Shown in pieces: positions 1 through 8,600 of a DNA stretch of 64,000 bases; within the stretch, counting starts at the first letter, position 1, and every line of letters begins with the position of its first letter. A program made the translations under genes and the position numbers. Source of the DNA: Limihaloglobus sulfuriphilus (GTDB lineage: Bacteria > Planctomycetota > Phycisphaerae > Sedimentisphaerales > Sedimentisphaeraceae); NCBI RefSeq assembly GCF_001999965.1, contig NZ_CP019646.1, positions 2,480,001 through 2,544,000 of the forward strand. The letters run 5' to 3'. The notes under the pieces are model-generated. The model saw only the letters and a program-made list of their open reading frames with translations. It was not told the origin of the DNA and made no database searches.

Positions 1-365
1 TCATGTTCAGATACCTCGATTTTGACGATATCGGCGCCGGCTTCGGTGATAAACCGCCCGGCGTTGCGGATGGCCTCGGCAATACTGATCTGGTATGAAA
101 GAAAGGGCATATCCGCAATGACAAGGCTCTCGGGAAGCCCCCTGCGAACCGCCGCGGTCAGTTTAACCATGGTATCCATATCTGCCGGCAGTGTTGTCCG
201 GTGGCCGAGAATCGCCTGTGCGGCGGAATCTCCGACCATGACTGTATCTATGTCTGTGCCGGCTATAATCGACGCTGTTGTGTAATCATAACATGTTATA
301 CAGGAAAATTTTTGTTTGTTTTCTTTCAATCTGTATAAATCTGCAAGTGTTTTCTTAGCATTCAT
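1..365 (-). CDS. panB: 3-methyl-2-oxobutanoate hydroxymethyltransferase, 5' part only
   Basis: The enzyme transfers a hydroxymethyl group from methylene-tetrahydrofolate to 2-oxoisovalerate to give ketopantoate, the first committed step of pantothenate synthesis, in the cytoplasm. Translating the minus strand from the ATG at 365-363 gives an open frame of 121 codons that runs off the left edge of the window. It contains CITCYDYTTA, then TVMVGDSAAQAILGH with the VGDS metal-ligand aspartate, then IADMPFLSYQ with the second metal-binding aspartate, and GADIVKIE. These match the PanB N-terminal half in order. The remaining half, with the catalytic glutamate, lies outside the window. No panC or panD is visible. 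Confidence is high because several family motifs occur in the correct order. Confidence 0.93.
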   Translation of the reverse strand, partial: MNAKKTLADLYRLKENKQKFSCITCYDYTTASIIAGTDIDTVMVGDSAAQAILGHRTTLPADMDTMVKLTAAVRRGLPESLVIADMPFLSYQISIAEAIRNAGRFITEAGADIVKIEVSEH

Positions 366-446
366 GAATATTCTTGCTCGTTTCTGTTCGATTCAGTTGT
401 TAAAACGTTTTATTATAAAAATTTTTAAATTATTTTATTCTTTAGC

Positions 447-475
447 TTGACATTCCAGGTTGTCTTTTATACCAT
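447..475 (+). promoter_or_regulatory. Sigma-70-type promoter of a candidate small RNA
   Basis: A perfect -35 box TTGACA lies at 447-452, followed by a 17-base spacer and a -10-like TACCAT at 470-475 (4 of 6 consensus bases). It points to the right and predicts transcription starting near 482, about 60 bases before a strong terminator. No protein-coding gene follows on the plus strand, so the natural product is a short RNA. Confidence 0.55.
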
Positions 476-481
476 AAGCAT

Positions 482-541
482 ACTTTTCATCACCCTCCTC
501 CGAAGTCAGGTTCCAACACTTGGGACCTGGCTCTTTTTTTT
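482..541 (+). ncRNA. Candidate small RNA with anti-Shine-Dalgarno stretch
   Basis: About 60 bases lie between a TTGACA-N17-TACCAT promoter and a terminator hairpin. The 5' half is unstructured and pyrimidine-rich, reading CATCACCCTCCTCCGAAG; the CCTCC core is complementary to Shine-Dalgarno sequences. The 3' half is the terminator stem. Single-stranded C-rich loops that pair with ribosome binding sites are typical of trans-acting small RNAs, so a role as translational repressor is inferred. No known RNA family is recognised. An alternative is that the pyrimidine stretch is only the complement of a ribosome binding site for a tiny minus-strand leader ORF. Confidence 0.45.
505..541 (+). terminator. 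Rho-independent terminator
   Basis: Bases 507-514 (CAGGTTCC) pair with 522-529 (GGGACCTG), with one G-T wobble, around a 7-base loop. The stem can extend to 505/531 through one more wobble. It is followed by CTC and a run of eight T residues at 534-541. This is a classical intrinsic terminator for plus-strand transcription; on the minus strand there is no T run after the stem. Confidence 0.75.
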
Positions 542-750
542 ATTTTCAGGACGGTAAACGATTTTCAGCACTGCTTATTATCCGCTTTATCATAATACAC
601 TTCATTTTACACATCGGCTGTAAACTTCAACGATATTCTCTCATAATGACATTATACCCTAATTGCCCGCTATTTTGAATAAATCCTTGAAAACTTACAG
701 GAAAAATATTGCCCGCAGAGCATATACCCATATAATCATATACCAGATAT

Positions 751-821
751 GCGGGTGTGGTTTAGTGGTAGAACGTCAGCTTCCCAAGCTGAAAGTGGGG
801 GTTCGATTCCCCCCACCCGCA
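751..821 (+). tRNA. tRNA-Gly (anticodon CCC)
   Basis: The 71-base cloverleaf is complete. The acceptor stem GCGGGTG pairs with CACCCGC and is followed by discriminator A. The D arm contains AGTGGTAG. The anticodon stem TCAGC/GCTGA encloses the loop TTCCCAA, giving anticodon CCC, which reads GGG. The T arm is GGGGG-TTCGATT-CCCCC. The 3' CCA is not encoded. A restriction-methylation gene ends about 105 bases downstream in the opposite orientation. I searched for a second copy of the tRNA 3' end that would mark an integration site and did not find one. Confidence 0.97.
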
Positions 822-926
822 GTAGCCGCTGAATCAGCCTTAACGGCCTCAAAAACCGCCTTTTCGGTGTCGTTAAGCGGGTTTTGTGCTTGCATTGAAA
901 CGACAAGATTTACCGCTAACCTGCTT

Positions 927-3900
927 TTATTCAACAAACCCTGTTTTATCTATCTCTTGCATTATCCGGGCCGTCTCGGTCAGGGCGGCGATTATTTTCT
1001 GGTAGTGCAGGATATCATCAAAGCTCAGTTCTCTGCCGCAGCGGTCTTTGAGCCATTTCTGCGCGGGCTGGTATCCGCCGATATAAAACTCCCACGCCGA
1101 CAGCGGCACGCCGTCAAAATACTGCTTATCGTTGATCCACACCCTGCCGGTGCCGTTATCCTCGTCTTTCAGCTCAAAGCCGATACTCTTTGCCGTCATC
1201 TTGCGGGTTATAACATTATCCCCGTCAAGAGGATAGCTGGTTATATAATTCTGCGCCTGCTCGCTCTCAAGCAGGTGCACGCGCCGAAGCCGGCCGCCAA
1301 GTTCCGCCAGCCGCCAAAACATATCCGCGTTTTCGGGATACGGCACACGCGGAAAATCGATCTTGAGAAACTCCTTGTACTTCTCGCGGTATGCCGGAGA
1401 GTGCAGAACCGCGTAGATATAGTCTAAGATATCTATCGGGGCAAACGTGCCCTCGCTATCCTCCTTCTCAGCGGTAAAACGCAAACCCAGCTTAGCAGCG
1501 ATCTTATCCACTATCTCCATATTCAGATTCGGTACACGGTCAGAGTCAGTGAACATGCCGTCACAATCGGCGTCGGGATAGAGATACAGAGGGAATATAT
1601 AGTTGTTGTCTAATGAAGATGTAATACTTTTGTCAGTTATCTGTTTTGTAATATAAAAACAAGCTGCATCATTTCTCCTACTACGTGTTGAGCTAATGGC
1701 AAGATTGTTTGAAAGAAGATGTTTCATAGTCTCAGATCGCGGCCTTCCCATAATGCCGCCAGAAAACCCAGTATAAATAGCATATCGCTCATCAAAAGGT
1801 CTATAAGAAATCTTTCTAACTTTTGCATCATTATTTCTAATGTCTTTGATTGCACATTGGTAATTCCAGCCGCGGCTGTTTTTTCTTTTATAAATTATTT
1901 TTAGTTCTTCTTCTTTTTTCTCAATAAAGTCTTGTAATACGCAATTAGAAAGATGCTGTGTAAATTGAACAGCTATATTATCACATTTTGTTTCAATACC
2001 TGTGCTGAAAACTTTGAATAAATAAGAAATTTTTAGTCCTGCAATGTACTTTTCTTCAAGGTCAAATCTTTTCGGAACAAAGAAAAAGTTGGGAGTTTTG
2101 GGCTTGAGTTGTTCCCACTGAATCGAATTAATATCACTTTGATTTAAATAAGTATATTTAGAATTTCTTTTTCCAAATGTCTGAGCAAAATATACATTCC
2201 CCAAGTCATTCTTTTTCTTTTTTTTTGTTTTTACAAAAATATTTATAGAAACGCCTTGCATAATATCAAAAACGTTCTCGTCTTTATCCCCTTCTGGCGT
2301 TGTTTCCTTTTTCTTAGAGTTTCCGTGTAAATCCAGAATATATATTTTATCAAAGCATTCTAATAAATGTTTCCTCATTTGTCTGTGAGTAATACCATCA
2401 ATAAAGCTATTGTTTGAGATAAAAGCCAGTACCCCTTCTCCGTTTTTCTCTATAAAGTGCTGTCCAAACCGAATGAATTTTATGTAATCGTCATCAAGGT
2501 TTAATTTTCGTTCATTTAAATCTTTCTTGTAATCGCTTATTAGATTTTGGATCCATTCGCCTTTGTTTGAACTGCTGATGGAATACGGTGGGTTTCCTAT
2601 GACGCACATTACGGGGGTATCGCGTTTTATTCGGTTTGCCTCGTTTGCCTCTGTACTGAGCCAGTTTGCGAACAGTGTTCCTGTGTCCGGGTGGTGCTCT
2701 TCGAGCGAGTTTGTCAGGTACACGCGCAGCCGCTGGTTTGTCTGGGGTTTATATCCTGTTTCATCGAGCAGCATCTCAAGTTTCAAATGCGCCATTGCGT
2801 AGGATGCCATGAGTATTTCGAAGCCGTTGAGCCTGGGCAGGAGGTGTTTATCTACGTATCCGCTCCATATCCCCTGCTGGGCGCTGAATTTTTTGTGTAT
2901 CTGCCGGACAACCTCCGCCAGAAACGTACCCGTTCCCGCGGCGGGGTCGAGTATCTGCACACGGTGCACCTGTTCATCTACCAGTTTAAAGCCGGTCTTG
3001 CTGCGGCTGCTGGGAACCTCTGTTTTTATGGTGGTCATTGACGTGTCGGCAAGGCCGTCTTTGAGTCCGAACTCGGATTTGAGTATATCGTCAACCGCCC
3101 GTACGATGAAACTTACTACCGGCTCGGGAGTGTACCATACGCCGCGAGATTTTCGCAGTTTCGGGTCGTATTCGCCCAGAAACGTCTCGTAGAAATGTAT
3201 CATCGGGTCGGTCTGCTGTGTCGCTCTGCCGAAATTCTTGAGGATTTGCGAGACGTCCGCCGCCCTGAACACATCCGCCAGCGCGTCAACGAGCCATTTT
3301 ATCCTGTCGTCGAGGTCATACCCGGCGATATACTGGAAGAGCTTACGCAGAAACGGGTTTGATTTGGGTATCAGCTCGGCGGCTTCCTGCCTGCTGAAAT
3401 CCTCAAGGCTTTTATCATTTAGCCGTGCGGCAAACATTCCGTATGCGATTGTCTGGGCGTAGATGTCGGCGAATTCTCCCGGGTTGATATCGTGTATAAG
3501 CACCTCTTTAAACGCCTTTAGCTGCTCCCTGAGCGTGTTGTCTTCGCCGCTGTGGATATTGTCGTAACCGGATTTTTCGTCTGTGATGATGGCGTTTTTT
3601 ATGATATCTGCCAGCAGCCGCGCCTTGCCCGCCATCAGTCCGGCGAGTTTTTTGGGGCTTGTAACCGTCTGGCCGCTGTAAACGGTGAATTCTTCTATCA
3701 GGGCGGCAAAATCCGCAAAAGCTGCCGGATCGGGTTTTATCCTGCCGCTATCGGCATTGGCTATGCGGACTGATTTTACAAAATCGCCTTCACGGTAGAG
3801 CCTGAAATCGAGGTAATCGGTTATTATCAGGTTGCCGAGTGAACCGCGGTAGCGGGCGAACTGCTCTTTGTGCTTTCTGCCGGTGATATCTTCGCCGATG

Positions 3901-4130
3901 TCTTTGGCCTCTATGTAACCGATGGGCACATTACGCCGCGTAAGGATATAGTCCGGCGCTCCGCACTCTACACGCGCCGGCTCGTTGGTAACGAGAACAC
4001 CCGGGCAGAGAGATTCGAGGAGGTTCTGCAAATCGCCCCTGTAGCTGTGTTCACGGGATATGCCCGTCTTGTACCTGGTGTTTAGCCGCTTGATGTAGTC
4101 TTTTAATATGGTATCGGTATCCACAGCCAT
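927..4130 (-). CDS. Single-chain restriction enzyme/adenine methyltransferase (type IIG/ISP-like)
   Basis: The 1067-residue protein combines restriction and modification in one chain. Residues 1-110 look like a PD-(D/E)XK nuclease, with PD at 59-60 and EAK at 74-76. A helical linker leads to an N6-adenine methyltransferase with motif I DPAAGTGTF at about 395 and the catalytic NPPY at about 513. The remainder resembles the specificity domain of type ISP enzymes (YRPFDERYAIY in the C-terminal third). No helicase domain is present, so it is shorter than classical LlaGI-type ISP enzymes and closer to type IIG architecture. No separate methyltransferase or specificity gene is adjacent, so it is self-contained. 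About 1600-2570, covering the target-recognition part, is distinctly AT-rich compared with the nuclease and methylase halves, suggesting an exchanged specificity module. Confidence 0.85.
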   Translation of the reverse strand: MAVDTDTILKDYIKRLNTRYKTGISREHSYRGDLQNLLESLCPGVLVTNEPARVECGAPDYILTRRNVPIGYIEAKDIGEDITGRKHKEQFARYRGSLGNLIITDYLDFRLYREGDFVKSVRIANADSGRIKPDPAAFADFAALIEEFTVYSGQTVTSPKKLAGLMAGKARLLADIIKNAIITDEKSGYDNIHSGEDNTLREQLKAFKEVLIHDINPGEFADIYAQTIAYGMFAARLNDKSLEDFSRQEAAELIPKSNPFLRKLFQYIAGYDLDDRIKWLVDALADVFRAADVSQILKNFGRATQQTDPMIHFYETFLGEYDPKLRKSRGVWYTPEPVVSFIVRAVDDILKSEFGLKDGLADTSMTTIKTEVPSSRSKTGFKLVDEQVHRVQILDPAAGTGTFLAEVVRQIHKKFSAQQGIWSGYVDKHLLPRLNGFEILMASYAMAHLKLEMLLDETGYKPQTNQRLRVYLTNSLEEHHPDTGTLFANWLSTEANEANRIKRDTPVMCVIGNPPYSISSSNKGEWIQNLISDYKKDLNERKLNLDDDYIKFIRFGQHFIEKNGEGVLAFISNNSFIDGITHRQMRKHLLECFDKIYILDLHGNSKKKETTPEGDKDENVFDIMQGVSINIFVKTKKKKKNDLGNVYFAQTFGKRNSKYTYLNQSDINSIQWEQLKPKTPNFFFVPKRFDLEEKYIAGLKISYLFKVFSTGIETKCDNIAVQFTQHLSNCVLQDFIEKKEEELKIIYKRKNSRGWNYQCAIKDIRNNDAKVRKISYRPFDERYAIYTGFSGGIMGRPRSETMKHLLSNNLAISSTRSRRNDAACFYITKQITDKSITSSLDNNYIFPLYLYPDADCDGMFTDSDRVPNLNMEIVDKIAAKLGLRFTAEKEDSEGTFAPIDILDYIYAVLHSPAYREKYKEFLKIDFPRVPYPENADMFWRLAELGGRLRRVHLLESEQAQNYITSYPLDGDNVITRKMTAKSIGFELKDEDNGTGRVWINDKQYFDGVPLSAWEFYIGGYQPAQKWLKDRCGRELSFDDILHYQKIIAALTETARIMQEIDKTGFVE

Positions 4131-4339
4131 TATAGACCCTTATAAATCTGTTAATCCTGTCAGAATTACAACTTAACCAAAACAATAACAGGAATTTACA
4201 ATATTTCAACCAAAATCCGCGATAATCAGCGAAATCTGCGGACAACCCGAATTACCGCAAGATTCAACATGTAAATCTAAGCCCGTAAAAATTGCAGATA
4301 GGAACCTGTGTACATCGGGGGAGCTCTACCGGCGTTTAT
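4131..4339. other. Intergenic stretch upstream of the restriction gene
   Basis: This stretch separates the start of the restriction-methyltransferase from the palindrome array. It contains no credible ORF. The segment TCCGCGATAATCAGCGAAATCTGCGG near 4217 is a short imperfect repeat-like sequence. No strong promoter hexamers were recognised, although the promoter of the minus-strand restriction gene should lie here. Confidence 0.4.
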
Positions 4340-4355
4340 GGACAACCCCCTGTAA

Positions 4356-4374
4356 AGACGCATTGCATGCGTCT
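4356..4374. repeat. Perfect hairpin, 8-bp stem
   Basis: AGACGCAT at 4356-4363 and ATGCGTCT at 4367-4374 form a perfect 8-bp stem around a 3-base loop. It is the first of a series of GC-rich palindromes that fill the next 1.3 kb. Confidence 0.7.
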
Positions 4375-4449
4375 CTCTGCGTTGTAAATGCCTTTACGTC
4401 AAAGGCTTGAGCGTTTAAATTCTTTGCCTCTTTCTGTTGTCATAGATTG

Positions 4450-4472
4450 AGAGCCGCAAGCATTGCGGCTCT
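4450..4472. repeat. Perfect hairpin, 10-bp stem
   Basis: AGAGCCGCAA at 4450-4459 and TTGCGGCTCT at 4463-4472 form a perfect 10-bp stem with loop GCA. No T run follows on either strand, so it is more likely part of the palindrome array than a terminator. Confidence 0.7.
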
Positions 4473-4533
4473 ACATGCGGTGTTTACGGTAAATGATATT
4501 TTCTCCAAAATATCGTCTGCCGCGGTTGGTATG

Positions 4534-4812
4534 TTTACACCTCAAGCCTGAAGGGCTTGGATAGCTTAGCCCAGGGCAACGCCCTGGGAATCTGTGCGGC
4601 CAACCAATCCCCTCAACTCTTCCTTTCCGCACCGCCGACGGCGGTGCGGGGGATGGGATGAACACCGCATACATACATAGGGCGGTGCCCCATGCTATGA
4701 TATTTCGCACCTTTGGTGCTCTTCCTAAGACCCCGCTTTATCAACCAAAAAGCGGCGGTGTTTTTGTGTCGGGCTGGAAGATGCGACCTGCGTTGGAGAT
4801 GTTTCCGGGGCG
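4534..4812. repeat. Palindrome-rich repeat unit, copy A (279 bp)
   Basis: This unit begins TTTACACCTCAAGCCTGAAG and ends GTTTCCGGGGCG. Inside are consecutive palindromes: AAGCC/GGCTT; CCCAGGGC-AAC-GCCCTGGG; CCGCACCGCCG-A-CGGCGGTGCGG; the CATAGGGC/GCCCCATG stem with one mismatch; GCACC-TTT-GGTGC; and CCGCTTT/AAAGCGG. It is followed head-to-tail by copy B. Apparent ORFs here run through the repeats and are not treated as genes. Confidence 0.85.
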
Positions 4813-4996
4813 TTTACACAAAAGCCTGAAGGGCTTGGATAACTTAGCCCAGGGCAACGCCCTGGGAATCTGTGCGGCCAACCAATCCCCTCAATTTTCC
4901 CTTCCGCACCGCCGACGGCGGTGCGGGGGAGGGGGTGAACACCGCATACATACATAGGGCGTTGCCCTATGCTATGATATTTCGCACCTTTGGTGC
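4813..4996. repeat. Palindrome-rich repeat unit, copy B (truncated, 184 bp)
   Basis: This copy has the same order of palindromes as copy A up to GCACCTTTGGTGC at 4984-4996, where it stops. The CCGCTTT stem and the GATGTTTCCGGGGCG tail are missing. A unique stretch of about 110 bases (4997-5108) separates it from copy C. The CATAGGGC-GTT-GCCCTATG stem is perfect here. Confidence 0.85.
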
Positions 4997-5108
4997 GTGG
5001 GCAACATGAGAATGGTTGAACTTTTATGTGTGTAAAATTTTCCCCGAGCGCTCCGTGGTGAATAATAGTCACGTCTTAAAACAGTGTAAACGCCTCCGGA
5101 TGGATTTG

Positions 5109-5386
5109 TTTACACCTCAAGCCTGAAGGGCTTGGATAACTTAGCCCAGGGCAACGTCCTGGGAATCTGTGCGGCAACCAATCCCCTCAACTCTTCCTTT
5201 CCGCACCGCCGGCGGCGGTGCGGGGGAGGGGGTGAACACCGCATACATACATAGGGCGTTGCCCTATGCTATGATATTTCGCACCTTTGGTGCTCTACCT
5301 AAGGCCCCGTTTAAAAAACCAAAAAGCGGCGGCGATTTTGTTTCGCTCTGGAAGATGCGGCCTACGTTGGAGATGTTTCCGGGGCG
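5109..5386. repeat. Palindrome-rich repeat unit, copy C (278 bp)
   Basis: This full-length unit contains all the palindromes. Differences from the other copies mostly keep pairing: CCCAGGGC/GTCCTGGG has a G-T wobble, and the large hairpin has G instead of A or C as its unpaired central base. It ends GTTTCCGGGGCG and continues directly into copy D. Confidence 0.85.
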
Positions 5387-5642
5387 TTCACACAAAAGCC
5401 TGAAGGGCTTGAATAGCTTAGCCCAGGGCAACGCCCTGGGAATCTGTGCGGCAACCAATCCCCTCAATTTTCCCTTCCGCACCGCCGCCGGCGGTGCGGG
5501 GGAGGGGGTGAACACCGCATACATACATAGGGCGTTGCCCTATGCTATGATATTTCGCACCTTTGGTGCTCTTCCTAAGACCCCGCTTTATCAACCAAAA
5601 AGCGGCGGTGTTTTTTGTGTCGGGCTGGAAGATGCGACCTAC
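5387..5642. repeat. Palindrome-rich repeat unit, copy D
   Basis: Example stem positions are CCCAGGGC at 5422-5429 with GCCCTGGG at 5433-5440, and CCGCACCGCCG at 5477-5487 with CGGCGGTGCGG at 5489-5499. The copy breaks off after GAAGATGCGACCTA, where a short fifth fragment is joined. Confidence 0.85.
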
Positions 5643-5679
5643 AGCTATGATATTTCGCACCTTTGGTGCTCTACCTAAG
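5643..5679. repeat. Fragment of the repeat unit at the 3' end of the RND gene
   Basis: GCTATGATATTTCGCACC and the following TTTGGTGCTCTACCTAAG reproduce the central part of the unit, matching copy C closely. The fragment overlaps the stop codon of the minus-strand efflux permease gene: TAG is read from CTA at 5675-5677. The array and the gene are therefore fused with no spacer. Confidence 0.8.
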
Positions 5680-8600
5680 TCGCCGGCTTGTGAAGCATCT
5701 TGTGCCAGCTGTCGAGAACCATGTAAAGACACGGCACCAGCACGAGTGTAATCAAGGTGGCAAAGAGAATCCCAAACCCCAGCGATATCGCCATGGGAAT
5801 CATAAACCTTGCCTGCCGCGATGTCTCGAATATCATCGGTGTCAGCCCGCCAAAGGTCGTAAGCGTTGTCAGAAGTATCGGCCTGAAACGTCTTACGCCT
5901 GCCTGGTGGATAGCGGTAAAGGCATCAAGGCCTTCGGTGCGCCTGAGATTATTGGCGTAATCGATCAGCACGAGCGAATCGTTTACAACAACACCGGAAA
6001 GCGCCACGATTCCCATCATGCTCATGATACTCACCGAATAGCCCATTATTATATGTCCGATAACCGCTCCGATTATGCCGAAAGGAATGGCTATCATAAC
6101 AATCAGCGGCTGTGAATAACTCTTAAACGGTATGGCAAGCATCGCGTAGATACACATCAGCGCAAAGATAAAACCGTAAAACAGGCTGGTCATACTTTCG
6201 CTCATGTCTGCCTGTCTGCCCTCCCATCTGTAAGAGAGACCGGGAAAATCCCTGACAAGCTGGGGCAGATAATCGGTTTCGAGCGTTTCCATGATGCGGC
6301 TTGTCTGGCTGATGGGCTCAATATTGGCGGTAACTGTAACGGTTCTGCCGGCATTTCGCCTGTTAATCGTCGTGTACGCCCTGCCGCGTGTTATCTCTGC
6401 CACTTCCCGCAAAGGAACATAGGTGCCGGCGGGTGTTCGTATAAGAAGCGTCTCAATATCGTACTCGCTGTTTCTCTGTTCTATCGGCAGACGCACACGC
6501 ACCTTTATCTCGTTTCTGCCCCTCTGCTGCCGCAGCGCTTCTGCCCCGTAGAACGAATACCGCACCTGCCGTGCGATCTCATGCGCGGTCAGGCCCAGAC
6601 TCTGGCCCTGGGGTTTTATCTTGAAATCGAGCTGCTGTTTTCCCGGTGAATAGCCGTCATCTATGTCTTTGACATTGGGAAAGTGCTCGAGTATCTCGGC
6701 GAGTTTTTGACTTGCCTGATCCAGAGTTTCTATGTTTCTGTGACTCAGCTCAACGGTAATCGCCGCACCCGAGCCGGGGCCGCCCCTGTCCGACTCAAAA
6801 CGGACACTTTCGGTTCCGGGGATAGGGCCTACCAGCTCTCGCCATTTATTGGTAACCTCGGTAGTGCTTATAGGCCGCGTCTCCGCGTCGGTGAGATATA
6901 GCCGCGCACTTACAGAGTTGTCATTGATTCTTGAATAAAAGCCCTCTACAAGCTCATCACCGCCGTTATTCTCGGCGACAATCCTTCCCTTTTCCAGGAG
7001 ATAATCGCTGACCTGCTGAATTTTACTCAGCGGGCTGCCGTAGGGCAGTGTTGCGGTTACCGAAGCAAAATCCGCCTCGATTCGCGGCATCTGTATTATG
7101 CCTATCCTGCCGCTGTTTACATAGCCGAGGATAAGAATAAAAACCGCAACCGCCGCGGCAACCACTATGTATTTTATTTTGATGCAGAAATCAAGTACCG
7201 GAGCAAAAGCAAACTCAACAAACCATATAAACTTCCTGCTGAATCCCTGCTGAAGTCTGTGCACAAACGCGGATATGCGGCCCCTGTTGTCACCGTTGGA
7301 GTGCGCCAGGTGCGCGGGGAGTATTACCAGCGATTCAAACAGCGATATCGCGAAGACTGTCATAACCACAAATGGTATAACTTTCCATATCTTGCCCATT
7401 GTTCCGGGGATAAAGCAGAGAGGCAGAAACGCTATAATATTGGTTGTAACACTGAAAACCACCGGCACCTTTACCGCCTGCGCACCTTTGATTGCGGCAT
7501 CAATGTGTTTCATGCCCCTGGTTCTGTATTCGTAGATATTTTCACCTACAACAATAGCATCATCAACCACGATTCCAAGAGCGACAATGAATGCAAACAT
7601 CGAAATCATGTTTATCGTAACGCCCATCAAAGGCAGAAACAAAAACGCTCCCAAAAACGATATCGGAATACCCAGTGTTACCCAGAACGCCAGTTTCAAC
7701 TCCAGAAAGAGCCCCAGAAGCATCAGAACAAGCAGCAACCCCCAGCCGGCATTTGTGAGCAGAAGCTCAAGCCTCTGGCGGTAAATATCAGACATATCCC
7801 GCCGTATCGCCCAGTCAACCCCCGGAGGCAGGCGATTTTCGATCTCTTTCATCGCCGCCTTGGCAGCCTTGGCAACTCCAATCGGCGTCTGGCTGCCGAC
7901 ACGGAAGATATCAAGAGAAACCGCTCTCATGCCGTTATAGTAGGCATACCTGTCTGAATCCTCGAAATCATCCCTTACAAGGGCGATATCACCAAGCTGA
8001 ACAACCGAACCCTCCCCGGTAGTTATAATCGGTATGTTTGCAAACTCGTCTGCCCAGTCCCGCCTCTCTTTGACCCTTAACAGGAGATCTCCGCCGGAAG
8101 TCTCTATATAGCCGCCGGGCAGCTCAACAGAGGCCGAGCGGATTATCTGCGCCACTTCATTGAGAGTAAGCCCGTATGCCCGCAGGGTCTGCTGGTCTAT
8201 TTGTATCTTGACTTCATAGTCCCTTACACCTTCGAGATCTACCTGGGTGATTTCCGGATTCTGCAGAAGCTCATCCCGCACCTGCTCGCCTATCTCGCGA
8301 AGCGCCCACTCGGAAACATCGCCGTAAATCTGCAAATCTAGCACTTCACGCCGTATCACCGACAGGCTCACCTGCGGCTCTTCGGCATCGAGCGGGAAGG
8401 TGGTTATACGGTCTATCTCCTGTTTTATGTCCTGATACGTCCTCTGCGGATCAGCGTCATCCTCGAGCTCGGCGGTTACTGTGCCGGAGCCTTCGCCTGC
8501 AACGGCGGTGATTTCCTTCACACCGTCAAGGCCTCTTATCGCCTCCTCGACGACGAGTATTATGCCCTGTTCAACTTCTTCGGGACTGGAACCGGGATAG

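Noticed and set aside
472-495. Seven-codon minus-strand ORF (MKSMLMV) behind GGAGGAGGG, as a panB leader peptide
   Set aside because: It is too short to judge, and the plus-strand promoter and terminator explain the same bases better. It remains the main alternative to the small RNA.
751-821. tRNA-Gly as integration site of an island carrying the restriction gene
   Set aside because: No second copy of the tRNA 3' end and no integrase were found in the window.
663-1427. A 254-codon plus-strand open frame
   Set aside because: It runs through tRNA-Gly and over the end of the restriction gene on the other strand, without family motifs or a ribosome binding site.
4534-5642. A CRISPR array
   Set aside because: Units are about 280 bp with no short unique spacers and no cas genes; the repetition is a tandem palindrome unit.
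4471-5732. Several open frames of 60-170 codons on both strands
   Set aside because: They repeat with the palindromic units and are low-complexity translations of hairpins; no start signals or independent conservation.
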